Part shown: in pieces, positions 18,363 to 25,317 of the stretch | How the letters are laid out: each line of letters opens with the position of its first letter | Position numbering within the stretch: the stretch's first letter is position 1 | Assembly: GCA_013815385.1 (NCBI GenBank) | Contig: JACDGL010000001.1 | Location: 310,001-374,000, forward strand | From: Taibaiella sp. | GTDB lineage: Bacteria > Bacteroidota > Bacteroidia > Chitinophagales > Chitinophagaceae | Reading direction: 5' to 3' | Length of the DNA: 64,000 nucleotides | Program-made: the position numbers and the translations under genes | Notes under the pieces: model-generated | What the model saw: only the letters and a program-made list of their open reading frames with translations | What the model was told of the DNA's origin: nothing | Database searches by the model: none

Positions 18363-19618
18363 TTAATAGATAGTGCTTTTAAACTGTTAAGTGCGCTCGT
18401 GGTCTGGCCTGCTTTATCGGCGCCATCGGCAGATATTGTTTTTTCATTCCCGGCCCTGTAAAATTTAATGATATTTTGTTTAAGTCCAGGCTCTACATGG
18501 CTAAAATGATCGTCATTTAGTTTTAATAATAATTCTGCATAGGTTTTATCTGCCAGGCTATACTCACCAGGTGTAGTTTCATTACCAGTATCGTAATCAA
18601 TATTTGTAAGGCAAATATTTTTGGTACTCATTGATTTAATGGCAATAATATAACGCGCCTGGACTGTATCAAAACTTTGTATGAAAACCTTTTCTGCTTC
18701 CGGGCCGGGAACTTTTAATTTGAGACCTTTTAACGGCCCAATTTTCGGTGTTACCTTAAATATAACTGCCAAGACACTGGGGAAGAATCCTGGTTTTTCA
18801 CGTTTTTTTCCGAATTCATGATAATAATTGGCTCTTCGCATTTTATATTCAAATTTGCGCCTCGTCATACCTGGATTTGATTTTACAATTTCACCTTTTT
18901 TAGATGACCATGCAGCACGGGTTAAGGTAGGAAATATATCCTTGATAACCCATCTGAAAGTAGAGATAGTAAGGGTGAGATCTTTAAAAACCTTATTAAT
19001 ATCCAACCCATACGTTTTAAGAAAAGCCCGTTCAAGAACAGGTCGTGCTATTTTAAACCCAATGAAACTATGATATTTCTCAGATGCATAATTGCCTCTG
19101 GCCGTTTGCAGTATATCAAACCCGAATTCCATCCTTATGTGCGACACAGGATCTTGCTCATAAGTCACCACTGGTCCATATTTATCCTTATCTTTTGTAT
19201 ATACCATAGGTACGCACTTGTTAGTACCATTATGATGTCCGTACTTATCTGCATAATAATGGCATAAAAATCCAAGCGCAAACGCATATTCATTAATATT
19301 CTGTGACTCATCAAGTAAGGCATTTACGAAATCACCTGTGCGTACGTAGTGTATAAGGTTTGTAAACAATTTACTGCCAAAGGGATAATATCCCATATCC
19401 GGAGCAACAGCCCCCCCGTACGCATATGCATATGCGTCTTTAAGTTCACTATCAGTAGCTGCCGGATACTTTTTTACAAGTAGTGGCTTAATGAAACTAT
19501 CTATGGAAACATCAATTATTGCCTCATGTGTAAGCACAGAATAAGCGCTAACTGGCTGTGGACAGCAGAAAAAAGTTGTTAACAGGATCAGAAGCCAATA
19601 AGATATTACCTTTTTCAT
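18359..19618 (-). CDS. zinc-dependent phospholipase C-like secreted protein
   Basis: 419 residues with the signal peptide MKKVISYWLLILLTTFFCC, cut near PVSAYS. The N-terminal 180 residues match the zinc-dependent phospholipase C / S1-P1-like helical family: VLTHEAIID right after the leader, GGAVAPDMGYYPFG, NLIHYVRTGD and GFLCHYYADKYGHH, which supply the His/Asp zinc ligands. The C-terminal half is lysine-rich and unrecognised. Relatives cleave phospholipid head groups; activity here is inferred from retained ligands. It is the first gene of a two-gene unit with the EEP lipoprotein. No exact Bacteroidota promoter was seen in the AT-rich DNA upstream. Confidence 0.75.
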   Translation of the reverse strand: MKKVISYWLLILLTTFFCCPQPVSAYSVLTHEAIIDVSIDSFIKPLLVKKYPAATDSELKDAYAYAYGGAVAPDMGYYPFGSKLFTNLIHYVRTGDFVNALLDESQNINEYAFALGFLCHYYADKYGHHNGTNKCVPMVYTKDKDKYGPVVTYEQDPVSHIRMEFGFDILQTARGNYASEKYHSFIGFKIARPVLERAFLKTYGLDINKVFKDLTLTISTFRWVIKDIFPTLTRAAWSSKKGEIVKSNPGMTRRKFEYKMRRANYYHEFGKKREKPGFFPSVLAVIFKVTPKIGPLKGLKLKVPGPEAEKVFIQSFDTVQARYIIAIKSMSTKNICLTNIDYDTGNETTPGEYSLADKTYAELLLKLNDDHFSHVEPGLKQNIIKFYRAGNEKTISADGADKAGQTTSALNSLKALSIK

Positions 19619-19804
19619 AAGCTAAATTTCTATTGTCATAAAACTGTGCCATTAGTGTTAACACAATGATAATAAAGAATTATTGTATGTATTTAGAATT
19701 CTATTTATTCACCTGTATAAGAAAGAGAATTTTCCAGAAGATAATTGCAATGTTTGTATTGTATTTGTACCTCCATATTGGTTCATAAATGGGGATATAC
19801 ATAA

Positions 19805-19838
19805 AAGAATAAGGCACTGATACCAGTGCCTTATTCTT
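19805..19838 (-). terminator. 15-bp perfect hairpin terminator
   Basis: The stem AAGAATAAGGCACTG/CAGTGCCTTATTCTT has a four-base loop (ATAC). It lies directly after the tRNA-like remnant on the minus strand and is followed by T-rich DNA. Intact tRNA-Ser at 22722 has the same tRNA-then-hairpin layout. Confidence 0.7.
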
Positions 19839-19840
19839 AA

Positions 19841-19868
19841 GCGGAGAGACGGGCCCAAATCGAACTCC
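19841..19868 (-). pseudogene. remnant of a tRNA 3' end
   Basis: On the minus strand the sequence reads GGAGTTCGATTTGGGCCC then GTCTCTCCGC. This resembles a T-arm plus acceptor 3' strand, and its last bases (TCTCTCCGC) equal those of tRNA-Ser(TGA) at 22722. No D-arm, anticodon arm or 5' acceptor strand can be built upstream, so it is a fragment, perhaps an old attachment-site scar. Confidence 0.5.
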
Positions 19869-20108
19869 TAATCGCATTTTTGACGTTTTTAGATAGTTTT
19901 AAAATATAGAAACCCCCTATAATCAATCAGCTTATTATTTGCCAAAGAGCTTATCGAAAAATGGCATAGGCCTATTTTTTGCGTACTCTAAAAGTTTCGA
20001 GTCATAACTTCAATGTGAAGACTTTTTAGATAAGACAATGTGTAATTAATGTCATCCTTTTCTTTGCTTAGAGGTCGAAAACACTCATCACATCTCATCC
20101 AAAGGGAT

Positions 20109-20543
20109 TTAGGGGGTTGACAATCTTTTGTCTTCCCAATCAATAATTAGTTTTCTTTTTACAAATAGCCATTGATTATTTTGACAGGTATAAGTATCAT
20201 AATAGCGAATAGCTTCGGTTAGTAATATTCTTTTTCCATCTTTAAAAAAGATATGATGGGCAAGACATTGGACAATCCCGGTTGTATCATCCCCGAATTT
20301 GATCGAGTTCTGCCCGTTAAGGTGAAACGTCATATTGTATTTTTCTAGGCCCTTGAACGCTTCTTCTAATTCTTTGCGCCCTTTCAATACGATAATAGGC
20401 TTACTTGTATCGGGCTCTGACCGATAAATTTCCAATGTACCATTTTCAACAAAAAGAGCTGCCTGCCGTTGAGCTTTAGTCCTGTCCGCGTAATATCCAA
20501 AACTGTCAATTAACTCGCGTAGCAATGTGATTTCTGAATTCAT
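20109..20543 (-). CDS. SnoaL-like (NTF2-fold) protein
   Basis: 144 residues, full length for a SnoaL-like/NTF2-fold domain: an N-terminal helix (LLRELIDSFGYYADRTKAQR), then ALFVENGTLEIY, a helix around ELEEAFKGL, and strands such as GIVQCLAHHIFF and WLFVKRKLIIDW. The family includes small-molecule cyclases, isomerases and many proteins of unknown role; the substrate is unknown. As it stands the protein is cytoplasmic, but an out-of-frame ORF just upstream (20506-20637) encodes a good signal peptide whose end repeats the same residues (LNSNE versus MNSE). I think this gene once had that leader and lost it through a 10-base duplication. Confidence 0.65.
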   Translation of the reverse strand: MNSEITLLRELIDSFGYYADRTKAQRQAALFVENGTLEIYRSEPDTSKPIIVLKGRKELEEAFKGLEKYNMTFHLNGQNSIKFGDDTTGIVQCLAHHIFFKDGKRILLTEAIRYYDTYTCQNNQWLFVKRKLIIDWEDKRLSTP

Positions 20544-20637
20544 TTGAATTTAGTCGCCTTACGGAATCCAGGATGGACTGCGATTTTACAGAAAAAGTCT
20601 GTGTTATCATTAGCAAAGTGATTATTACATTTTTCAT
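20506..20637 (-). pseudogene. displaced signal-peptide ORF of the SnoaL-like gene
   Basis: From ATG 20637 the frame encodes MKNVIITLLMITQTFSVKSQ, a typical Bacteroidota signal peptide, then ILDSVRRLNSNEF and soon a stop. It overlaps the SnoaL-like start by 38 bases in another frame. The overlap contains AATTCA-AATG-AATTCA; removing ten bases would join VRRLNS directly to EITLLREL. It is either a broken gene, a sequencing error or a chance overlap; I favour the first. Confidence 0.45.
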
Positions 20638-20688
20638 ATAGTGGATTTGAATTTGCCGACCGTTAGCTTTTATATCAGTCAGGATCAT

Positions 20689-21027
20689 TAATCTATTGAT
20701 GATTTGTTAAGGAAACTTCAATCATTGGTTATAACAAAACTTGATTCGTTAGATTTATTTTTTACTGTTGTTATTTCCCCAATATATTCACCGCATACAC
20801 CTGGAATGATAGCTAATTCTGAATTGGCAATTTGTCAATGAATTTTTAAATTACGCCCAATATAAATGGCTTGCTGTTGTCTTTTTCTTTTGGCTTACTT
20901 GATTGTCCGAAAACGAATATTGTTGAAAAAATAATGTTAAAATTATAAATCCTCTTATAATTTTTTTGTCAATGTTTATATTCTCGTTTGTTTCAATGAC
21001 CGCTAATATCCTGTTAGCGGTTCGTTG
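20689..21027. other. AT-rich intergenic region
   Basis: About 340 bases, very AT-rich, with no supported frame on either strand. A short inverted repeat (20999-21021) sits at its right end next to the RibD_C gene stop. Confidence 0.5.
20999..21021 (-). terminator. weak hairpin after the RibD_C-like gene
   Basis: The stem ACCGCTAA/TTAGCGGT has a seven-base loop and starts six bases past the stop. No good U-tract follows, so termination is uncertain. Confidence 0.35.
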
Positions 21028-21600
21028 TTATTGTCTGTCCACTGTGTAATTCAGTTCAGTTACCCCACAAGTAAATTGTCGGGTAGTCAATAGGTTTAGT
21101 TTTATTTTGTCTTTGATGTCTACAAACAATGGAATGCCTCGTCCAAGAATAATTGGATTAACAAATAGCCAGTAGCCATCAATTAAGTTCTGTTGAATAA
21201 GTGAATGTGTGGCTGTCGGGCTACCAAAAAGCAGGATTTCTCCACCTGCCTGTTGTTTTATTTCGTTTATTTTATCCGAAAGGTTGTCGCTAATAATTGT
21301 TGTATCAGTCAAACCCGCATCTTTCATTGTTTTAGATAAAACAATTTTATGAGCTTTGTTATACCACCTTGAATGTTCAATGTCGTGCTTGGTCGCATCC
21401 GGCTTGTCTCCTGCGGTAGGCCAGTAATTTTCCATCATCTGGTAAGTTACTCGTCCGTATAATGCCGTATCGGTTTCGCCTATCCGCTTACCGACATGAT
21501 CAAAAATTTCTTCACCAAGTTTGATCCAGTTCATCTCTCCGTTCGGTCCTGCTACAAAACCGTCAAGCGATATATGCATAAATGAAATTACTTTTCTCAT
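21028..21600 (-). CDS. dihydrofolate reductase-like (RibD_C family) protein
   Basis: 190 residues of the RibD C-terminal/DHFR-like fold, like the YyaP/YwjB group: the start MRKVISFMHISLDGFVAGPN, then DTALYGRVTYQMMENYWP, IVLSKTMKDAG, and GGEILLFGSPTATHSLIQQNLIDG with the nucleotide-binding Gly region, then PIILGRGIPLF. It is probably an NADPH-dependent reductase, but true folate or riboflavin reduction is not implied and the physiological substrate of these stand-alone proteins is unknown. It follows the SRPBCC gene by 22 bases in the ArsR-led operon, so it is likely controlled by that regulator. Confidence 0.8.
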   Translation of the reverse strand: MRKVISFMHISLDGFVAGPNGEMNWIKLGEEIFDHVGKRIGETDTALYGRVTYQMMENYWPTAGDKPDATKHDIEHSRWYNKAHKIVLSKTMKDAGLTDTTIISDNLSDKINEIKQQAGGEILLFGSPTATHSLIQQNLIDGYWLFVNPIILGRGIPLFVDIKDKIKLNLLTTRQFTCGVTELNYTVDRQ

Positions 21601-21622
21601 ATTTTCTGTTTTTTATTATTAT

Positions 21623-22105
21623 TTATGGTTTGTTACTTTCTAATATTTTAATATAGTTTTCAAGTCGATCTAAAGTCTGCTTACAACCTTCAATGGCATT
21701 TACCTTTCTATTTAATTCTTCAATAATTGCTTTTGACTTAAATACTGACTTCATTGTCAATAATGTTTTTACGTCAACCTCCTCAAATAAAATTGAAACT
21801 GTAAAGTTGTAATCTTCGCTTTGTGCACCAGAATGATTATAAGATAAAAAGGATGGTTTTTTTACTTCCACGTACTCAATTTTGCTATCCCAATCCCGAC
21901 CCATACCATGCATAATAAAATCCCAAATTTTGCCTGGTTCTACATTCATTGATTTTGTAGTTAGCGAAAAACCATTTGGTCCCCACCATTCTTTGATATG
22001 TTCCGGGGTAGTCCATACTTCCCAAACCAAATCCCTTGGAGCATCAATAATTCTTGTATGTATAAGTATGTTCTCTTCTTGTTTGAATGTATTGTATTTT
22101 TCCAT
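21623..22105 (-). CDS. SRPBCC / AHSA1-family protein
   Basis: 160 residues, full length for the START-like AHSA1 (activator of Hsp90 ATPase-like) family. Visible landmarks are HTRIIDAPRDLVWEVWTTPE, EHIKEWWGPNGFSLT near residue 40 and the late helix region ending in LDRLENYIK. The fold has a hydrophobic pocket for small ligands; roles are mostly unknown. The gene begins four bases after the arsR stop, and ArsR-SRPBCC pairs are common in bacteria, suggesting that the ArsR-type protein controls this gene and perhaps responds to the same ligand. Confidence 0.85.
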   Translation of the reverse strand: MEKYNTFKQEENILIHTRIIDAPRDLVWEVWTTPEHIKEWWGPNGFSLTTKSMNVEPGKIWDFIMHGMGRDWDSKIEYVEVKKPSFLSYNHSGAQSEDYNFTVSILFEEVDVKTLLTMKSVFKSKAIIEELNRKVNAIEGCKQTLDRLENYIKILESNKP

Positions 22106-22109
22106 CTTT

Positions 22110-22436
22110 CTATTTTTCCTTTTTTTGAATTTTAGCTAAATAATTTTCCAAGGAGTCAAATTTATTGTCCCAATATTTTCGGTATTGATCTATCCAGTCT
22201 GTTACTTCATTTAATTTTGCGAGATTAGATTCGCAATATCTTTCCCTGCCTTGTTTTTTGATTACAATTAGACCACAATCATTAAGGAATTGGACATGCA
22301 ATGAAACTGCTTGTCGGGTAATATCAAACTCCTTGGCAATAGCATTAACATTGAGTGATTTCTGAGCCAGCATACCTATAATTTGTCTACGAGTTGGATC
22401 TGCTATTGCTTGAAAGATGTCTCTTGTTTGTGTCAT
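22110..22436 (-). CDS. ArsR-family winged-helix repressor
   Basis: 108 residues from ATG 22436 (MTQTRDIFQ). A longer frame reaches 22487, but its extra codons lie across the promoter and operators, so the later ATG is preferred. The winged-helix DNA-binding domain is clear: AIADPTRRQIIGML, SLNVNAIAKEFDITRQAVSLHV as helix-turn-helix, then VIKKQGRERYCESN as wing. There is no Cys pair of the arsenic-sensing kind, so it is probably not an arsenic sensor but of the SRPBCC-linked type. It leads an operon with the SRPBCC and RibD_C-like genes. Two tandem palindromes overlapping its promoter strongly suggest autorepression. Confidence 0.85.
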   Translation of the reverse strand: MTQTRDIFQAIADPTRRQIIGMLAQKSLNVNAIAKEFDITRQAVSLHVQFLNDCGLIVIKKQGRERYCESNLAKLNEVTDWIDQYRKYWDNKFDSLENYLAKIQKKEK

Positions 22437-22438
22437 AA

Positions 22439-22460
22439 TGCGCAAGTAATTCCTTGCAAA
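22439..22460. promoter_or_regulatory. operator 1 of arsR (imperfect palindrome)
   Basis: TGCGCAAG-N6-CTTGCAAA is a second copy of the same motif with the same spacing, 26 bases from the first centre to centre. It lies between the -7 box and the start codon. Confidence 0.65.
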
Positions 22461-22488
22461 TATATGCGCAAGGTTTGACTTGCGCAAA
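22457..22488 (-). promoter_or_regulatory. Bacteroidota-type promoter of the arsR operon
   Basis: The minus strand has TTTG (22485-22488), a 20-base spacer, then TATATTTG (22457-22464), an exact match to the TTTG / TAnnTTTG consensus. The start codon is 20 bases further, leaving a very short leader. Confidence 0.75.
22465..22486. promoter_or_regulatory. operator 2 of arsR (perfect palindrome)
   Basis: TGCGCAAG-N6-CTTGCGCA is a perfect 8-base inverted repeat filling the spacer between the -33 and -7 boxes. Binding would block RNA polymerase. Confidence 0.7.
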
Positions 22489-22690
22489 TTTGTTTTAAAT
22501 ATTCCTATAAAAAATAGACCTATTATCGTTTTCAGGCTTTAAGACAAGACACCTATACAGAATTTGTTCCTTTTTCTATAATGACTATTTAACGATGATG
22601 GACGGTATCTATTGAACACCCACAATGATGCAAATATTTGCTCATAATTCGCTGTTAATGAGCTGGAAGGGCTACCTTATTTTTTAAAAA

Positions 22691-22718
22691 AAAGGGATAA
22701 TCAAACGATTATCCCTTT
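22691..22718 (-). terminator. terminator after tRNA-Ser
   Basis: On the minus strand AAAGGGATAATC/GATTATCCCTTT around a GTTT loop is followed by more T, starting three bases past the tRNA 3' end. Confidence 0.8.
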
Positions 22719-22721
22719 AAG

Positions 22722-22806
22722 CGGAGAGAGAGGGATTCGAACCCCCGGACCTTTAACAGTCAACGGTTTTCAAGACCGCCGCGTTCGACCGCTCTGCCAT
22801 CTCTCC
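22722..22806 (-). tRNA. tRNA-Ser (anticodon TGA)
   Basis: 85 bases on the minus strand. The acceptor GGAGAGA pairs with TCTCTCC, the anticodon arm is GGTCT-TGA-AAACC, there is a long class II variable arm, and the T-arm contains GGTTCGAATCC. The discriminator is G; CCA is not encoded. Confidence 0.95.
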
Positions 22807-22942
22807 AAGGGCAAAATTATATAAGCAGGGGGATTTTCAAAAAGTTTTTTAGAAAACAACCATATATTTTCTAAAGCCATGTTAAATCAATGGTTTTGAA
22901 TACTCTGCATAAATCGATTTAAGGCTTGTCTTCGTATTTATA

Positions 22943-23632
22943 ATGGTAAATTTGACAACTATGTTCCGCGCATTTCGCTCCTGCATTTTATTATTATTAT
23001 CAGCTACCCAACTAAGTGCTTGCGCACAAGACGACCATTACGAAAAAACACAAACTTTTAAACAAATGAGTAACGCACAATCCAATCCTGGTGCACACAA
23101 AACCGAAATAGCCACATTTGGCGCGGGATGTTTCTGGTGTACAGAGGCGCAGTTCTTGCAACTGAAAGGAGTAGAAAAGGTAGAGTCAGGTTATAGTGGT
23201 GGCCAGGTAAGCAGCCCTACCTACAGGCAGGTATGCACAGGTACTACCGGCCATGCAGAAGTATGCAACGTGTACTATGATCCTTCCATTGTATCGTTTG
23301 ATGAGTTGCTCGCAGCTTTCTGGACCAGTCACGATCCTACTCAGCTAAACAGGCAAGGCAATGATGTAGGCACACAATACCGGTCAGTAGTATTTTACCA
23401 TAGTGAGGAGCAAAAACAAAAGGCAGAAGAATACAAACAAAAGCTGAACGCCGAACATGCCTGGAGCAAACCCGTGGTAACAGAGATATCTCCCTTTACA
23501 AAATTCTATAAAGCTGAGGATTATCACCAGGATTACTACAACATGAATGGTTCAGAACCTTACTGCCAGTTTGTGGTAAAGCCTAAAGTGGATAAATTTA
23601 AAAAGGTATTTGCAGGTAAATTAAAAAGCTAA
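22943..23632 (+). CDS. msrA: peptide methionine sulfoxide reductase MsrA, exported
   Basis: 229 residues. The catalytic motif GAGCFWCTEA is intact, followed by VESGYSGG and the typical HAEVCNVYYDPS and DYHQDYY regions. It reduces the S-form of methionine sulfoxide in proteins. The N-terminus is a lipoprotein-like signal (CILLLLSATQLSAC), so it acts outside the cytoplasm. A near-consensus promoter (TAAATTTG at 22947-22954, with CTTG 18 bases upstream) overlaps the first ATG; if it is used, the true start is the ATG at 22961, which gives a shorter, cleaner signal (MFRAFRSC). There is no MsrB domain. It stands alone and ends in a good terminator. Confidence 0.92.
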   Translation: MVNLTTMFRAFRSCILLLLSATQLSACAQDDHYEKTQTFKQMSNAQSNPGAHKTEIATFGAGCFWCTEAQFLQLKGVEKVESGYSGGQVSSPTYRQVCTGTTGHAEVCNVYYDPSIVSFDELLAAFWTSHDPTQLNRQGNDVGTQYRSVVFYHSEEQKQKAEEYKQKLNAEHAWSKPVVTEISPFTKFYKAEDYHQDYYNMNGSEPYCQFVVKPKVDKFKKVFAGKLKS

Positions 23633-23655
23633 TACCTACATAGTATAAAAAAAAC

Positions 23656-23678
23656 ACCCCTGAATAGGGGTATTTTTT
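23656..23678 (+). terminator. terminator of msrA
   Basis: The stem ACCCCT/AGGGGT has a GAAT loop, followed by ATTTTTT. It also lies close to the 3' end of tRNA-Leu on the other strand and may serve both. Confidence 0.8.
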
Positions 23679-23683
23679 AGTAG

Positions 23684-23768
23684 TGCGGCAAAGGAGATTC
23701 GAACTCCCACGCCCGTTACAGGCGCTACCACCTCAAAGTAGTGCGTCTACCAGTTTCGCCATCGCCGC
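23684..23768 (-). tRNA. tRNA-Leu (anticodon GAG)
   Basis: 85 bases on the minus strand. The acceptor GCGGCGA pairs with TTGCCGC through one G-U, the anticodon loop is TTGAGGT, a class II variable arm follows (CGCCTGTAACGGGCG region), the T-arm has GTTCGAATC, and the discriminator is A. Confidence 0.93.
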
Positions 23769-23851
23769 ATATTTCTTTTTTGTGGACTGCAAAGATAAAT
23801 GAAAAGTCAAAAGGAAAAAGTTTCCGATAAAATGATTTGAAGGACAGCAAT

Positions 23852-24994
23852 CTATCTGCGTAGTATGATACGGAAAGTGGTACCCTTCCCCACTTCCGAA
23901 CTTTTCACAAATAAAGACCCAGTATGATATTTCTCCACTATTCTGCGCGATAGCGACAGCCCTAGCCCCCACCCTCTTTTCTTAGTTGTAAATCCGGGAT
24001 TAAATATCTTTTTCAACTGGTGCTTGGGTATGCCCTTGCCATTATCTGTTACATCCACTGTTACCTGTTGCGGTGTGTTATTGATCCTTATATCTATATT
24101 TCCCTGCCCTTTCATAGAATCCAGCGCGTTCTTTATCAGGTTTTCAATAACCCAGTCAAATAATGATCCACTTATATTCACCATTACCTCGTCTTCGTTG
24201 GTCAATAGGCTTATTATTACCTTATTGGGCGCCCTTTTTTGCATATAATCTACCATCAGCCGTAGTCTTTGCACCAGATCTTCTTCTGCCAGCTTAGGCG
24301 CACTGCCCACTTTACTAAAGCGGTCTGCTACCAGCTTTAGGCGGTCCAGGTCTTTATGCATTTCTGTTACGGCATCCTGGTTTACATCATGCTCTTTTAG
24401 CAATTCGAGCCATGCTTCTATAGAACTTAGGGGTGTACCCAACTGGTGTGCTGTCTCTTTAGATAATCCTACCCATACCTGGTTCTGCAAAGAACGGTGA
24501 GCGGCACTAAGTGCTATCAGCACCACTATCAGGAAAAGGAAGATAATAGTTATTTGCACATAGGGGAAGTATCTTAATTGCGTAAGCAGGTAAGAATCTC
24601 CGTAATATATATAGTTACTTCCCGATCCGTAATTGATAACTATGGCAGGGTGGCTGCTTTTGAAATCTGCCAGTTTAGTAAGCAAAAGCTCTTTTACATT
24701 TTTTACATGCGCTGTGTCTATGTTATTATCGCTGATGATAGTGCCCCGTTCATCAGTCATTATAAAAGGGATGGTCTTATTATCACCTATGAACTTATTA
24801 AGAAAGGAAAGATCCTGGCCCTGCTGTGCATTAGTGCTCAGGGTGGCCTTTATTGCCGCCACTACCTGCTCCATCTTTTTGCTTTCTTCGCTGGCAAGTT
24901 TCTTTGCCAGTTGATCAGTATAATACAGAGATGCCACCACAATACCCAGTGCAGCGCAGATTAAATATGTTTTCCAGTTAATATATTGGCGCAT
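23852..24994 (-). CDS. sensor histidine kinase
   Basis: 380 residues from ATG 24994; the frame extends four codons further to a TTG, which I think is not used. Two membrane segments (about 8-26 and 147-165) enclose a periplasmic sensor of about 120 residues. The phospho-acceptor is H183 in KETAHQLGTPLSS, and the ATPase domain shows N (ENLIKNALDSM), G1 (DNGKGIP), F (NPGFTTKK) and G2 (GWGLGLSLSRRI) boxes. No response regulator gene lies next to it, so its partner is elsewhere. The H-box beginning KETAHQLGTPL is common in Bacteroidota kinases. The signal is unknown. Confidence 0.9.
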   Translation of the reverse strand: MRQYINWKTYLICAALGIVVASLYYTDQLAKKLASEESKKMEQVVAAIKATLSTNAQQGQDLSFLNKFIGDNKTIPFIMTDERGTIISDNNIDTAHVKNVKELLLTKLADFKSSHPAIVINYGSGSNYIYYGDSYLLTQLRYFPYVQITIIFLFLIVVLIALSAAHRSLQNQVWVGLSKETAHQLGTPLSSIEAWLELLKEHDVNQDAVTEMHKDLDRLKLVADRFSKVGSAPKLAEEDLVQRLRLMVDYMQKRAPNKVIISLLTNEDEVMVNISGSLFDWVIENLIKNALDSMKGQGNIDIRINNTPQQVTVDVTDNGKGIPKHQLKKIFNPGFTTKKRGWGLGLSLSRRIVEKYHTGSLFVKSSEVGKGTTFRIILRR

Positions 24995-25081
24995 AGTGAC
25001 CAGCAATTAAAACGTACCTCAAGGTAAAAATATTATGATTTTGAAGGAATAACTATTATTTTTGCAACGGAAAATTTCTTC

Positions 25082-25300
25082 ATGGATACGCAACACCACA
25101 ATCACGAAAACCAGATCGATAATCCTGCCGATATTGAATTAAGTAAGCCCTCTAAAGCTCGCTTTTTATTCCTGTTATTCTTTTTCGGGTATTTTATTTT
25201 CTTGCTTGCCGGTTGCTATAACCTCTACGAGCACCATTATCAGAAAAATGAGAATGTGGCCGTGCCTGATAACACTCTTTACGATCCCAAATATAAATAA
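25082..25300 (+). CDS. small membrane protein, unknown
   Basis: 72 residues: a polar His-rich N-terminus, one membrane segment (about 28-46, FLFLLFFFGYFIFLLAGC) and a short tail. I do not recognise a family. It is preceded by a TATTTTTG box about 20 bases before the start and followed 17 bases later by the GT2 gene, so the two may be co-transcribed. Confidence 0.6.
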   Translation: MDTQHHNHENQIDNPADIELSKPSKARFLFLLFFFGYFIFLLAGCYNLYEHHYQKNENVAVPDNTLYDPKYK

Positions 25301-25317
25301 CTGTTCGTAGTACGGAA

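Larger units (their letters stand above)
19619..20108. other. intergenic region with a decayed tRNA end
   Basis: 490 bases of AT-rich DNA. The right part (about 19870-20108) contains no frame I can support. The left part holds the upstream region of the phospholipase-like gene, a strong hairpin (19805-19838) and a tRNA-like 3' end (19841-19868). No integrase was found. Confidence 0.5.

Noticed and set aside
17209-20958. A shared 14-base string ATAAATCCTCTTAT at about 17210 and 20945
   Set aside because: In AT-rich DNA of this length several 14-base matches are expected by chance, and no other feature links the two sites.
22110-22487. A longer ArsR start at 22487
   Set aside because: It would place codons over an exact promoter and both operators; the ATG at 22436 gives the usual protein start.
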